Positions 9,787 to 18,334 of a stretch of 64,000 bases of DNA are shown here, piece by piece. The notes under the pieces are model-generated. The model was given only the letters and a program-made list of their open reading frames with translations, made no database searches and was not told the origin of the DNA. The DNA comes from RGIG4097 sp964599875 (GTDB lineage: Bacteria > Bacillota > Clostridia > Christensenellales > CAG-917), in the NCBI GenBank assembly GCA_964599875.1, contig CAZRHE010000010.1, positions 1 to 64,000 on the forward strand. Direction: 5' to 3'. Numbering within the stretch: the first letter of the stretch is position 1; the number at the start of each line of letters is the position of its first letter. The position numbers were made by a program, and so were the translations under genes.

Positions 9787-9826
9787 CCGTTCGGCGATCA
9801 TTTCCGAACGGTTTTGCCGATTTTTT
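9787..9826 (+). terminator. Intrinsic terminator of the TIGR04086 gene
   Basis: A perfect eight-base stem, CCGTTCGG (9787-9794) with CCGAACGG (9804-9811), is followed by TTTT and, six bases later, six more T residues. Confidence 0.75.
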
Positions 9827-9890
9827 CAAAACAAGGGTTTTAAGTGCAATTATCGCATAGTTAAAGTGCAAGATTTGTACGCATTCCGAA

Positions 9891-9975
9891 TCGGGTGCGG
9901 GTGTCCCGCCCTTAAAAATAAGGGGACGGTCATGCATGGTTTTGACGCCCCTGTCAAAACTTGCCCGTCCCCAAG
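9891..9975. repeat. GGGGACGG-type inverted-repeat element, copy 1
   Basis: The element starts with TCGGGTGCGGGTGTCCCGCCC (9891-9911). An outer stem GGGGACGG (9922-9929) with CCGTCCCC (9965-9972) encloses an inner stem GTTTTGAC (9939-9946) with GTCAAAAC (9953-9960). A related, inverted copy lies at 63111-63216, and a symmetrical relative lies at 30264-30332. The CCCGCCC motif alone recurs at 10392-10412. Confidence 0.75.
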
Positions 9976-10325
9976 TAGCCATAAAAGGGTACGTGCGTAA
10001 TCCCTTGATTCATATTTCCCCCTTCCTCACGTGTTTCCCCTATCGACGTTCCCCCTCTACGGGGAACCCACGTCGACTGCTTGCGCAGGGGGACACACTC
10101 GGTTTCGCGTTAAGTAACGTTCCTCGTTATGCCACTGCGCTTTGTGCGTGCCCGCTACGCGAACCCAATGCACGCAGTCGCTTGTACTGACGCAAGGCAG
10201 GGGCATCGCCTTGCGACGTCGCTCAACACTCGAAGTTCTCGGCGCGTCGCGCCTCGTGTTCCGTCTTCGAATGAGTAAGTGCTTGTATAGCACGCTCCGA
10301 ATTAGTGTTTGCCTGACACCCGCCT

Positions 10326-10362
10326 GTCATTCAGAGCGTAGCGTGGGAATCTCGCGGAAGCG
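10326..10362. repeat. GTCATTC...GCGGAAGCG dispersed repeat, copy 1
   Basis: This 37-base sequence reads GTCATTC, one variable base, then GAGCGTAGCGTGGGAATCTC and GCGGAAGCG. It recurs with a single difference at 63059-63095. Both copies sit next to GGGGACGG-type elements. Confidence 0.75.
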
Positions 10363-10446
10363 TAACGTTACTTATTTATGCGCTAATATAATCGGGTGCG
10401 GGTGTCCCGCCCAAACTTATTACTTCTTACCTATTACTTCTTACCT

Positions 10447-10477
10447 AAAAAAAAGCACTCCCAAAAGGAAGTGCTTT
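10447..10477 (-). terminator. Intrinsic terminator of yajC
   Basis: The hairpin AAAGCACTCCC / GGAAGTGCTTT (one mismatch in the stem, AAAA loop) is followed on the minus strand by eight T residues (10447-10454). It is a strong terminator placed about 25 bases past the yajC stop. Confidence 0.85.
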
Positions 10478-10501
10478 GCGTTATTTCTTCAGTTTCAAGG
10501 A

Positions 10502-10927
10502 TTAGTCCTTATTTTCTTCTGTCGTTTCTTCGGTTTGGACGTCTGCGACGTTTTCTTCGACGACGGGTTCGGTGGCGGTTTCTTCCGCTACGGGTTCGCT
10601 TACTTCGGGCTCTGCCGCGGGTGCCGCCGCAACGTTTTCAAGAACAAGACCTACTGCGTTTCTGTCGATAACGATGAGCGTAGGGCTGTTTTCGGTGCCG
10701 ACGTTGACGATGAGGGTGTTGTCTGCGTTGACTTGGGTGATTTTGCCGACCATTCTGCCGATGGTCATGATTTTGGTGCCGACTGCGAGGCTGTTCATCA
10801 TTTCTTGTTGTTGTTTTTGACGTTTCTTTTGAGGAATGATGGTGAGCACGATCATAAGGACGAGGACGACGCCGATGACGATGTACATAATCATAGTCGT
10901 GTCGATTGCGATGTTGGAACTGAACAT
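10502..10927 (-). CDS. yajC: Preprotein translocase subunit YajC
   Basis: YajC is the small membrane partner of SecDF. The 141-aa protein has one membrane helix (residues about 12-33). The family motif of basic residues and PQKKRQKQQQEMM follows, then the small domain GTKIMTIGRMVGKITQV. The last 45 residues are an acidic, alanine/glutamate/valine-rich tail (PVAEETATEP), longer than usual and probably disordered. It has its own promoter and terminator, so it is a single-gene unit between tgt and the repeat mosaic. The ribosome site AAGGAG lies directly upstream of the ATG. Confidence 0.92.
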   Translation of the reverse strand: MFSSNIAIDTTMIMYIVIGVVLVLMIVLTIIPQKKRQKQQQEMMNSLAVGTKIMTIGRMVGKITQVNADNTLIVNVGTENSPTLIVIDRNAVGLVLENVAAAPAAEPEVSEPVAEETATEPVVEENVADVQTEETTEENKD

Positions 10928-10981
10928 AATATTTCTCCTTTTTTATACACTTTCTGCGTATTTTATTTGATTACCGTTACC

Positions 10982-11009
10982 ATTATACACTACGAGCGAA
11001 AAAAATCAA
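10982..11009 (-). promoter_or_regulatory. Sigma-A promoter of yajC
   Basis: The minus strand has TTGATT (11004-11009), a 16-base spacer and TATAAT (10982-10987), about 55 bases upstream of the yajC ATG and just after the tgt stop. Confidence 0.65.
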
Positions 11010-11035
11010 GGAATTTTCACCCGTGGCGGATAATT

Positions 11036-12142
11036 TTAATCTCCCGAATAGTTTTTCATAAATTCTTCGCGGAATTCTGCGTATCTGTCTTCGTTTATAG
11101 CCTGTCTGATTTCTGCGGTCAGTCTTTCGAGGAAACGGATATTGTGTATGGACAAAAGTCTTCCGCCCATGATTTCGTCCGCTTTTATGAGGTGACGGAT
11201 ATACGCTCTCGTGTAGTTTCTGCACGCATAGCAATCGCACCCCTCTTCTATGGGTCTGAAATCTTCCGCAAAGGGTGCGTTTCTAATCGTAAGGAAACCT
11301 TCTCTGACCATAGCCGTGCCGTTTCTTGCGATTCTGGTAGGCAGAACGCAGTCGAACATATCCACTCCCCTTGCGATGCCTTCGACGAGATAATCAGCGG
11401 TGCCCACTCCCATAAGATAGTGCGGTTGGTCTTTGGGAAGATGCGGATAGAGTACGTCGAGCATTTCGTACATTTTCTCCGCGCTTTCGCCCACGGACAA
11501 TCCGCCGATTGCGATTCCGCATTTTGCATAAGGCACAGAGCGTTTGACGCTCTCCTCTCTCAAATCGCCGTAGATATTGCCCTGTATAATCGGGAACAAG
11601 GTTTGGTGAGGTTTAAGTTCGACTTTCGAACAACGATCGAGCCAACGCAAAGTACGTTCCATTGCGTCGCGCGCTTTTTCGTGAGTAATGTCGGGTGCGG
11701 TACATTCGTCGAACGCCATGACTATATCCGAACCGAGTGCGCGTTGAACTTCCATTGCCTTTTCGGGGGTGAAGAAATGTTTGCTGCCGTCGATGAAACT
11801 GTTGAACTCCATTCCCTCGTCCGTTATCTTGCGAAGAGAGGACAAAGAGAACACTTGGAAACCGCCGCTGTCCGTGAGAATTGCGCCGTCCCAATTCATG
11901 AATTTATGCAGTCCGCCCGCTTTCTCGATAAGTTCGTGACCGGGGCGAAGATAAAGGTGATAGGTGTTCGACAAAAGTATTTGCGCTCCCGTTTCCTTTA
12001 CCTCTTCAGGGGAAAGCCCCTTGACGGTCGCTTTCGTGCCGACGGGCATAAAGCAAGGAGTGTCGATGACGCCGTGGTCGGTGTATAATCTACCCGTTCT
12101 CGCGCCTGTATTTTTGTCTTGATGAATTACTTCGAATCTCAT
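11036..12142 (-). CDS. tgt: tRNA-guanine transglycosylase (queuine tRNA-ribosyltransferase)
   Basis: Tgt exchanges guanine 34 for preQ1 in GUN anticodon tRNAs, the entry step of queuosine synthesis inside tRNA. The 368-aa protein shows GTKATVKGLSPEEV, DSGGFQVFSLS, the nucleophile region FDCVLPTRIARNG and the zinc site CDCYACRNYTRAYIRHL with a following histidine. Length is normal for the bacterial enzyme. QueA, the next enzyme in the pathway, lies about 100 bases upstream in the same direction, so the pair forms a queuosine unit. The tRNA-His in this window has a GUG anticodon and would be a substrate. Confidence 0.95.
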   Translation of the reverse strand: MRFEVIHQDKNTGARTGRLYTDHGVIDTPCFMPVGTKATVKGLSPEEVKETGAQILLSNTYHLYLRPGHELIEKAGGLHKFMNWDGAILTDSGGFQVFSLSSLRKITDEGMEFNSFIDGSKHFFTPEKAMEVQRALGSDIVMAFDECTAPDITHEKARDAMERTLRWLDRCSKVELKPHQTLFPIIQGNIYGDLREESVKRSVPYAKCGIAIGGLSVGESAEKMYEMLDVLYPHLPKDQPHYLMGVGTADYLVEGIARGVDMFDCVLPTRIARNGTAMVREGFLTIRNAPFAEDFRPIEEGCDCYACRNYTRAYIRHLIKADEIMGGRLLSIHNIRFLERLTAEIRQAINEDRYAEFREEFMKNYSGD

Positions 12143-12241
12143 ATTGTATTGCCTCTTTTTATATTGTTTTGTGCAAAGCGCATACTTTATCCACTCCTTT
12201 CGTGCGGTTAAAATGCGTTTTATCGTTAGTTTTGTATTTTT

Positions 12242-13270
12242 CTACTTGAAGAAACAACTGTCGCCGAACGAGAAGAATCTATACTTTTCTTCAACCGCGG
12301 TGTTGTATATTTCAAGTGTTTTTTCTCTGCCGAGGAATGCGGACACGAGCATAATAAGCGTGCTTTCTGGCAAGTGGAAATTGGTGATAAGCGCGTCCAC
12401 CGCCTTAAACTTGTAGCCGGGATAAATAAATATTTTCGTGTTGCCTTTTTCGGGTCGCACGAATCCGTTTTCGTCAGCAACCGTTTCAAGAGTACGCACT
12501 GACGTAGTGCCGACCGCGATAACCCTTCTGCCCTCTGATTTGGCGCGGTTAATCTGCTCCGCCGTCTTTTCGTCGATTTCGTAATACTCCGTGTGCATTT
12601 CGTGATCGAGAATATTTTCCGCTTTGACGGGACGGAAAGTGCCGAGCCCTATATGCAACAGGACTTGCGCAAATTCGACGCCCTTGTCTTTGAGTTTTTG
12701 GATAAGTTCGGGGGTGAAATGAAGTCCCGCAGTCGGTGCCGCCGCCGAGCCGTCCACCTTGCTGTACACGGTCTGATAGCGTTCCTTATCCTGCAAGGTT
12801 TCGTGGATATACGGGGGCAAAGGCATATTGCCGACTCTTGCCAAAATATCCTCGAAAACGCCGTCGAAATCGAAACGGACTATCCTTTCTCCGTATTCCT
12901 TGATATCTTCGACGGTTGCAGTGAGTTCGTCCGAAATCTTTATTTCGCTCCCCTTCTTTGCCTTGCGCGCGGGGCGCATAATGCACTCCCAATGGGTGTA
13001 GTCCATTCTCTTCAATAGCAAAAGTTCGAAGGTGGTTTGTTTGCCATCTATATGCCCGAATATGCGCGCGGGGATAACTCTCGTATTGTTCACGACGAGC
13101 AAGTCCCCTTTTTCAAGATAATCCGCTATATCGTAAAAATGCTTATGCTCTATTTCGTCCGTCTTTCTGTCGTATACGAGAAGACGACTGCTATCCCTCG
13201 GCTCCGCGGGGGTTTGAGCAATCAATTCTTCTGGCAAATCGTAATAAAAATCTTGTGTTTTGAGTTCCAT
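12242..13270 (-). CDS. queA: S-adenosylmethionine:tRNA ribosyltransferase-isomerase QueA
   Basis: QueA transfers and isomerises the ribosyl part of SAM onto preQ1-tRNA, giving epoxyqueuosine. The 342-aa length is typical. Recognisable blocks are FYYDLPEELIAQTPAEPRD at the N-terminus, NNTRVIPARIFG, AAPTAGLHFTPELI in the middle, and TNFHLPESTLIMLVSAFLG near the C-terminus. It starts one base after the ruvB stop, so it belongs to the ruvC-ruvA-ruvB-queA string. The 99-base gap to tgt contains no obvious terminator, so tgt is probably co-transcribed. Confidence 0.95.
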   Translation of the reverse strand: MELKTQDFYYDLPEELIAQTPAEPRDSSRLLVYDRKTDEIEHKHFYDIADYLEKGDLLVVNNTRVIPARIFGHIDGKQTTFELLLLKRMDYTHWECIMRPARKAKKGSEIKISDELTATVEDIKEYGERIVRFDFDGVFEDILARVGNMPLPPYIHETLQDKERYQTVYSKVDGSAAAPTAGLHFTPELIQKLKDKGVEFAQVLLHIGLGTFRPVKAENILDHEMHTEYYEIDEKTAEQINRAKSEGRRVIAVGTTSVRTLETVADENGFVRPEKGNTKIFIYPGYKFKAVDALITNFHLPESTLIMLVSAFLGREKTLEIYNTAVEEKYRFFSFGDSCFFK

Positions 13271-13271
13271 A

Positions 13272-14303
13272 TCAGTCTTGTCTCAATCTCAAATGTTTGT
13301 ATGCGTTGAGAGTGCATACCCTGCCTCTCGGAGTGCGTTGGATAAATCCGAGTTGGATAAGGAAAGGTTCCACGACGTCTTCAATCGTAGTCGCGTCCTC
13401 TCCCGTCGCCGCAGAAAGCGTATCCAGTCCTACGGGTCCGCCGTTGAATTTTTTGATGATGGTTTCGAGAATATTTCTATCCACGTCGTCGAGTCCGAGT
13501 TCGTCCACGTCCATAAATTCGAGCGCGCGACGAGTTACGTCGAGATTTATGCGGTCGAGATGCTCGTATTGCGCAAAGTCCCTAACCCTTCTGAGAAGTC
13601 TGTTGGCGATACGAGGAGTGCCTCTGCTACGTCTTGCGAGTTCGAACGCAGCGTCCGCGTCGATAGGAATTTCGAGTATATTCGACGAGCGACGCACTAT
13701 TTGTGCAAGTTCCTCGTCCGTGTATGTTTCGAGGCGGAATTTGATTCCGAAACGGTCGCGAAGAGGGCTTGAAAGCATACCTTCTTTCGTCGTCGCGCCT
13801 ATAAGCGTGAAGTGTTTGAGCGCCATTCTCAAACTGCTTGCCATTGCGCCCGTCCCCGTGACGAGGTCGAGAGAATAGTCCTCCATTGCGGGATAAAGGA
13901 TTTCTTCTATATTTCTATTGAGGCGGTGAATTTCGTCGATAAAGAGGATATCCCCTTTTTCGAGTTTGGTGAGCATTGCCGCAAGGTCGACCGCCTTTTC
14001 GATTGCGGGACCGCTGGTGACTTTGACCTGCGCTCCCATTTCGTTTGCGATGACGTGTGCGAGAGTGGTTTTTCCGAGTCCCGGAGGGCCGTAAAGCAAA
14101 ACGTGGTCGAGTGCGTCCCCTCTCGACTTTGCGGCGGAAATGTAAACCTCGAGATTATGTTTAATCTTCGCCTGCCCTACGTATTCGGACATGGTTTTCG
14201 GACGCAACGTATTCTCTTGGTCGTCTTCTTCGAGTGCGACGGACGAGATGATTCTTTCGTTTTCGTCCGCGATTTCTCCGTTAAATCTGCTTATGATTCC
14301 CAT
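13272..14303 (-). CDS. ruvB: Holliday junction branch migration helicase RuvB
   Basis: RuvB is the AAA+ motor that drives branch migration with RuvA. The 343-aa protein has Walker A (GPPGLGKTTLAH), Walker B (ILFIDEIHRLNR) and sensor 1 (GATTKEGMLSSPLRDRFGI). The arginine-finger region and the C-terminal winged helix (GPVGLDTLSAATGEDATTIED) are also present. It follows ruvA by seven bases and precedes queA by one base. Confidence 0.97.
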   Translation of the reverse strand: MGIISRFNGEIADENERIISSVALEEDDQENTLRPKTMSEYVGQAKIKHNLEVYISAAKSRGDALDHVLLYGPPGLGKTTLAHVIANEMGAQVKVTSGPAIEKAVDLAAMLTKLEKGDILFIDEIHRLNRNIEEILYPAMEDYSLDLVTGTGAMASSLRMALKHFTLIGATTKEGMLSSPLRDRFGIKFRLETYTDEELAQIVRRSSNILEIPIDADAAFELARRSRGTPRIANRLLRRVRDFAQYEHLDRINLDVTRRALEFMDVDELGLDDVDRNILETIIKKFNGGPVGLDTLSAATGEDATTIEDVVEPFLIQLGFIQRTPRGRVCTLNAYKHLRLRQD

Positions 14304-14310
14304 ATATTCC

Positions 14311-14895
14311 TCAATTCAAGCGTTTGAGTGCTTCTCTGATGATATTTTCGAGTCCTTTGGTGGTCTTGGACACTTCCGCGACAATCTTGACCGCATCCGT
14401 ATTGGATATGCCGAGAGATGCAAGTGCGAAAACCGCTTCCGCTTGTTCCTTGTCGCTTGCGCCGCCGAGTACGCTTTCCGTCGTCGTGAGGTCGGCGGAA
14501 ATTTGATCCCGCATATTGACAACGATAAGTTCCGCCGTCTTCTTGCCGAGCCCTTTGATTTTGGAAAGAGTTTTTATATCCCCCGTCGCAATCGCTACGG
14601 TGAGGGTATTAAGGTCGAGCCCGCCCAAAATCTGCATTGCGAGTTTAGGACCTACTCCGCTTATGTCGATAAGGCGCAGGAAGAGGGTCTTTTCTTCGAG
14701 AGTAGAAAAACCGTACAACGCGAAAGTATCCTCTCTCACGTAAAGATAGGTATAGATTTTGACGGTTGCGCCGATATTGCATGCGTCGTAAAGGGTGTTT
14801 CCGCTTACGCCTATTTCATAGCCTATTCCGTTGTTTTCAACGACGAGGACGTTATCTCTCGCATAGGTGACTTTTCCGATGATATAATTGTACAT
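14311..14895 (-). CDS. ruvA: Holliday junction DNA-binding protein RuvA
   Basis: RuvA binds four-way junctions and recruits RuvB. The 194-aa protein has an N-terminal OB fold (MYNYIIGKVTYARDNVLVVE) and tandem helix-hairpin-helix motifs (LIDISGVGPKLAMQIL, LSKIKGLGKKTAELIV). A flexible linker leads to the C-terminal domain III that contacts RuvB (EAVFALASLGISNTDAVKIV). Length is normal. It lies between ruvC and ruvB in one operon. Confidence 0.95.
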   Translation of the reverse strand: MYNYIIGKVTYARDNVLVVENNGIGYEIGVSGNTLYDACNIGATVKIYTYLYVREDTFALYGFSTLEEKTLFLRLIDISGVGPKLAMQILGGLDLNTLTVAIATGDIKTLSKIKGLGKKTAELIVVNMRDQISADLTTTESVLGGASDKEQAEAVFALASLGISNTDAVKIVAEVSKTTKGLENIIREALKRLN

Positions 14896-14922
14896 ATTTC
14901 CTCTTTTGCGGATTTCCGCAGG

Positions 14923-15420
14923 TTACTTGACTTTGAAGGACGCCGCCATTCCCGCGACTTGTCCGTGACACAGTGCGACCGCAAGTGCATCCGCCGCATC
15001 GTCGGGACGGGGAATTTGTTTGAGTCGGAGCAAGGATTGCACCATAAGTTGCATCTGCTTTTTCTCTGCACCGCCGTAGCCCGTGATTGTCATTTTGATT
15101 TGATTCGGCGTGTATTCGTACACCTCGTCGCCGAGAAGTTTGTTGCAAGACAAGAGAATCACTCCCCTCGCCTCCGCAACGGGAATACCCGTCGTTATGT
15201 TTTTCGAGAAGAATAATTCCTCTATCGCGACTTGGTCGGGTTTGTAAGTCTCGATAAGTTCGGTGACGCCCTCTTCCACCTTACGAAGTCTAACGGGAAG
15301 AGTGTCTTCTTTGGGCGTTGAAACTATGCCGTAATCGAGGACGGTGTATCGTCCTCTTTCAAGCCTTATAACGCCGAACCCCATTGTCGCAAGACCGGGG
15401 TCAATACCGAGAATTATCAT
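14923..15420 (-). CDS. ruvC: Crossover junction endodeoxyribonuclease RuvC
   Basis: RuvC cuts Holliday junctions symmetrically. The 165-aa protein has the expected four acidic residues. The first aspartate lies in ILGIDPGLATMGFG, the glutamate in VAIEELFFSKN, and the two C-terminal aspartates in RPDDAADALAVALCH. The start overlaps the stop of the upstream ABC-type ATPase gene by four bases. RuvABC are all present as adjacent genes, which is not universal in Firmicutes because many use RecU instead. Confidence 0.95.
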   Translation of the reverse strand: MIILGIDPGLATMGFGVIRLERGRYTVLDYGIVSTPKEDTLPVRLRKVEEGVTELIETYKPDQVAIEELFFSKNITTGIPVAEARGVILLSCNKLLGDEVYEYTPNQIKMTITGYGGAEKKQMQLMVQSLLRLKQIPRPDDAADALAVALCHGQVAGMAASFKVK

Positions 15421-16328
15421 ACTTTCCTTTTCATTACGCTGTTTTCGTTTGCGTCGTAGAGGACGATATCGTCTATATCCGATAAGTCCTTATCCGAGTG
15501 CCGACCGCACCAAAGGCCATGATTTTCAAAGCCCTCCGCAACCTCGTTTTCGCGCGCCGTAAAATCTACGACGATTTCTTCATCCGCATGGATAACGAGG
15601 TTTAACCTGCCTTTATCGCGAGTTAAAGTTGCTTTTTCGACGATATAGTTCTCGTCCGCGACTTCGGCAGACCATATCGTCGACGGGTTGAATTTCAATT
15701 CTTCCGCACTTCCGATTTGTTTGACGGTGCCGTCCACGAGCACGACGATTACGTCTGCATCGAGTGCGCGTTTTCTATCCGACGTCGCGTACACGACGGT
15801 AGAATTTCTCTTGCTCCATTCTCTCTTTGCGGACGCGAAGTTATCGTCGCTAAATCCGCTTTCGGGCTCGTCTACGAGGAGCAATTTTGCGGGGCGCAAA
15901 AACAGCCTTGCTATAGATATTTTTTGTTTTTCGTCATCGGTCAAACGGAATCCTCTTTTAGTTAAAATTCCGTCAATACCGAATTTCGCGGATACGTCTT
16001 TAATCCTTTCGTCGATAACTTTTTTATCCGTCTTTCTTATTTTCAGCGGATAGGCAAGATTGCCGTACGCCGTTTTGAGCGGAAAGATTGCTCCGTCGTC
16101 GAATAACATGACGACGTCGTCCGTTTTTGCGGATATCGGTTTGCCGTCTATAGTTATCTTGCCGTCGAATTCTTCAAGCCCCGCAAGCACTTTCAAAAGA
16201 GTGGTTTTTCCGCTACCCTCTCCGCCGTAAAGCGCGACGATTTCGCCGTCCTTTATCTTCAAATCGAGCACGCCGAAAAGACGCTTTCCGTAAAGGTATC
16301 TCTTTAAAACTCCTTCGAGGACGAGCAT
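15417..16328 (-). CDS. Degenerate MalK-like ABC ATPase-domain protein
   Basis: This 303-aa protein has an ABC ATPase domain (about 1-215) and a C-terminal OB/TOBE-like part (about 215-303). Walker A is intact (GGEGSGKT, 35-42) and so is Walker B (LLLVDEPESG, 149-158). The signature LSGGQ is replaced by LTDDEKQ (129-135). The usual H-loop histidine is replaced in ATSDRKRA (181-188), and the Q-loop glutamine is not evident in VVMLFDDG. The architecture resembles sugar-importer ATPases such as MalK/UgpC, but no permease or binding protein lies nearby. It overlaps ruvC by four bases, and its start overlaps the last base of the HD gene. Reduced or regulatory ATPase function is an inference. A housekeeping role is possible given the setting. 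Confidence 0.75.
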   Translation of the reverse strand: MLVLEGVLKRYLYGKRLFGVLDLKIKDGEIVALYGGEGSGKTTLLKVLAGLEEFDGKITIDGKPISAKTDDVVMLFDDGAIFPLKTAYGNLAYPLKIRKTDKKVIDERIKDVSAKFGIDGILTKRGFRLTDDEKQKISIARLFLRPAKLLLVDEPESGFSDDNFASAKREWSKRNSTVVYATSDRKRALDADVIVVLVDGTVKQIGSAEELKFNPSTIWSAEVADENYIVEKATLTRDKGRLNLVIHADEEIVVDFTARENEVAEGFENHGLWCGRHSDKDLSDIDDIVLYDANENSVMKRKV

Positions 16329-16927
16329 CAGAGTATGTCGAGGGACTCGTTGAATCCGTCGATGAAGTGGTCGAGGAAGTATTTGAGTTCGGGATGTTCG
16401 ACTTGCAAATCCTCGAAAACGTGTTCAAGACGACTTATCGCTTTGTCGAAATCTCTGTTGCCGAGTTGTCTTTCTTCAAGGCTCTTGATATACGCCGACA
16501 ACTTGTCCGCCACTTTCATAATTTTATACTCCATGGAAGTTTCGTCGGGTTCTATATATTCCGCGTACGCTTTGCGAAGTTCGACGGGCAAGGAATTTAT
16601 CAACTTATCGTTTATCGCTCCCTCGATTTCGCTGTAAGCGTTCTTCATCGTCTCGTTGTAATACTTGACGGGAGTGGGAAGGTCGCCGGAAACTACTTCC
16701 GCGGTGTCGTGATAAAGGGCGAGCGCCGCCACTTTATCCACGTTGACGTTGCCGCCGAACAATTCGTTTCTTATAGTCGCAAGGGCTTGTCCGAGAATAG
16801 CGACGCTGGCGGAATGTTGCATCAAATCTTCGCGGATATTAGAACGCATAAGATTCCATCTCGTGATGAATTTCATCCTGTTCATGAATGCGAAAAAGGT
16901 ATACATTTCTCCGGTTTTTTCCTTCAT
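16328..16927 (-). CDS. HD-domain 5'-deoxynucleotidase, YfbR-like
   Basis: This 199-aa HD-domain phosphohydrolase matches the YfbR group, which dephosphorylates deoxynucleoside monophosphates. Metal and catalytic motifs are QHSASVAIL near residue 38 and the characteristic YHDTAEVVSGDLPTPVKY near residue 70. A further conserved aspartate lies in KVADKLSAYIKSLEER. I chose the ATG at 16927 over a GTG six bases upstream because AAGGAG lies five bases before this ATG. The gene follows pgi by 12 bases and overlaps the ABC-ATPase gene by one base. Substrate assignment rests on family resemblance. Confidence 0.85.
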   Translation of the reverse strand: MKEKTGEMYTFFAFMNRMKFITRWNLMRSNIREDLMQHSASVAILGQALATIRNELFGGNVNVDKVAALALYHDTAEVVSGDLPTPVKYYNETMKNAYSEIEGAINDKLINSLPVELRKAYAEYIEPDETSMEYKIMKVADKLSAYIKSLEERQLGNRDFDKAISRLEHVFEDLQVEHPELKYFLDHFIDGFNESLDIL

Positions 16928-16939
16928 AAGCACTCCTTA

Positions 16940-18334
16940 TTAGCCGATGATATATTTATCTTGTTTCTTGGGTGCGGATTCGAGTTCCGCTTTCTTTTCT
17001 TCGTAGCCGCGACGATCGAAAAGTGCGTAAGTCGCGTTCTTGCCCTCTTCCACACCGGGTTGATTGAAAGTGTCGATATTGAGCATTGCGCCCGCATACG
17101 CCGTTTCGAGTTGGAAGAACCACAAGAGTTGTCCGACGGTGTTTGCGTTGACTTCGGGCAAAATAATGGTGTTGTTCATATGTTTGCTCTTGGTGAGCGC
17201 GTATTCGGTTGCCTTTCTCTCGGTGTTGATGAGAGTGCCCATAGTGTGTCCGCAAAGGAAATTCACGTCGGGGAATTCTTCCGCACCGTCCGCTATGGTG
17301 ACGTCGCCGCGGAATTTATCAACCGCTATAATCGTGATGACTTTATCGTAAGGACCTTCGGTGTAAAGTTGCACTTGAGAATGTTGGTCGGTGACGCCCA
17401 AAGACTTGACGGGAGTTTGTCCGACGTGCACGGTTTTGCCGTCGAGGTCGACCGCTTTGCCGAGGCTTTCACCCCAAAGTTGGCAATACCAGTCCGCGAC
17501 GTAACGTAGGCTGTCCGCATAAGGCATCATAACGGATATGTTCTTGCCTTTGCTCATTGCGACGACTTGGAGAAGTGCCGCCATAAGCGCGGGGTTTTTG
17601 TAAGGATCTCCGCTGCCGCACGCCTCGTCCATTTCTCTCGCGCCCTTCAAAAGACCTTTGATATCTATGCCGAGCACCGCCGCGGGAAGAAGGCCTACAG
17701 GGCAAAGTTCGCTGAATCTGCCGCCCACTCCGTCGGGGATGAAGAAGAGTTTGAAACCTTCTTTCTTCGCAAGTTTGATAAGGTTGCCTTTATGCTCGGA
17801 CGTGGTTGCGATGATATGTTTTTGCCAACCGTCGCCGATTGCCTTTTTGAGAATATCGCTGATGATGAGATATTGACTCATGGTTTCGCTGGTCGCGCCG
17901 CTCTTCGTGATGACGTTGAACATAGTGCGTTTGACGTCGATTACGTCGAGAAGTGCAAGCATTCTTTCGGGATCCACGTTGTCTTCGACGAAGAATTTGA
18001 CTCCCCTCTTCTCTTTGGGAAGGTCGTTATAGCGGAAATGGCAAAGCGCGTTGAACACAGCCGTAGGGCCGAGTGCGCTGCCGCCGATGCCGAGGACGAC
18101 GAAGTTGTCGAAGTTTGCTCTGACTTCCGCCGCCGTGAGTATGATATCGTTCACTATCTCGTCTTGATTGTACGGAAGTTCCGCCCAACCGGTCATACCC
18201 TCTCCGCGGTGCGCCACGAAATAATCGAACGACGCCTCCGCCACGCCTTTTACGGATTCAATTTCTTTATCCGTAATACCTTGTTCTCCGATGAAATCGC
18301 TCATCATGTTGTTGAAATCGAATTTAATCAGCAT
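16940..18334 (-). CDS. pgi: Glucose-6-phosphate isomerase
   Basis: Pgi interconverts glucose-6-phosphate and fructose-6-phosphate in glycolysis and gluconeogenesis. The 464-aa protein is of the shorter bacterial type. Motifs include VVLGIGGSALGPTAVFNAL, the sugar-phosphate-binding stretch TKSGATSETMSQYLI, GVGGRFSELCPVGLLPAAV, and the C-terminal FNQPGVEEGKNATYALF. The start overlaps the end of the upstream TIM-barrel gene by 11 bases, and GGAGGC precedes the ATG. Its position links it to galU/galE upstream, which also act on hexose phosphates. Confidence 0.95.
   Translation of the reverse strand: MLIKFDFNNMMSDFIGEQGITDKEIESVKGVAEASFDYFVAHRGEGMTGWAELPYNQDEIVNDIILTAAEVRANFDNFVVLGIGGSALGPTAVFNALCHFRYNDLPKEKRGVKFFVEDNVDPERMLALLDVIDVKRTMFNVITKSGATSETMSQYLIISDILKKAIGDGWQKHIIATTSEHKGNLIKLAKKEGFKLFFIPDGVGGRFSELCPVGLLPAAVLGIDIKGLLKGAREMDEACGSGDPYKNPALMAALLQVVAMSKGKNISVMMPYADSLRYVADWYCQLWGESLGKAVDLDGKTVHVGQTPVKSLGVTDQHSQVQLYTEGPYDKVITIIAVDKFRGDVTIADGAEEFPDVNFLCGHTMGTLINTERKATEYALTKSKHMNNTIILPEVNANTVGQLLWFFQLETAYAGAMLNIDTFNQPGVEEGKNATYALFDRRGYEEKKAELESAPKKQDKYIIG

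Larger units (their letters stand above)
9755..10501. other. Gene-free repeat mosaic between TIGR04086 gene and yajC
   Basis: No convincing gene lies in this 750-base stretch. From left to right it holds the terminator of the TIGR04086 gene, a GGGGACGG inverted-repeat element, a cytosine-rich segment of unknown origin (about 10020-10300) and a GTCATTC...GCGGAAGCG dispersed repeat. It ends with a second copy of a GGGTGCGGGTGTCCCGCCC motif, a 14-base tandem duplication (TATTACTTCTTACC twice) and the yajC terminator. It looks like accumulated mobile-repeat debris. Confidence 0.75.

Noticed and set aside
10142..12088. Plus-strand reading frame of 648 codons across the repeat mosaic, yajC and tgt
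   Set aside because: It is antisense to two clear genes and runs through dispersed repeats. No domain is visible.
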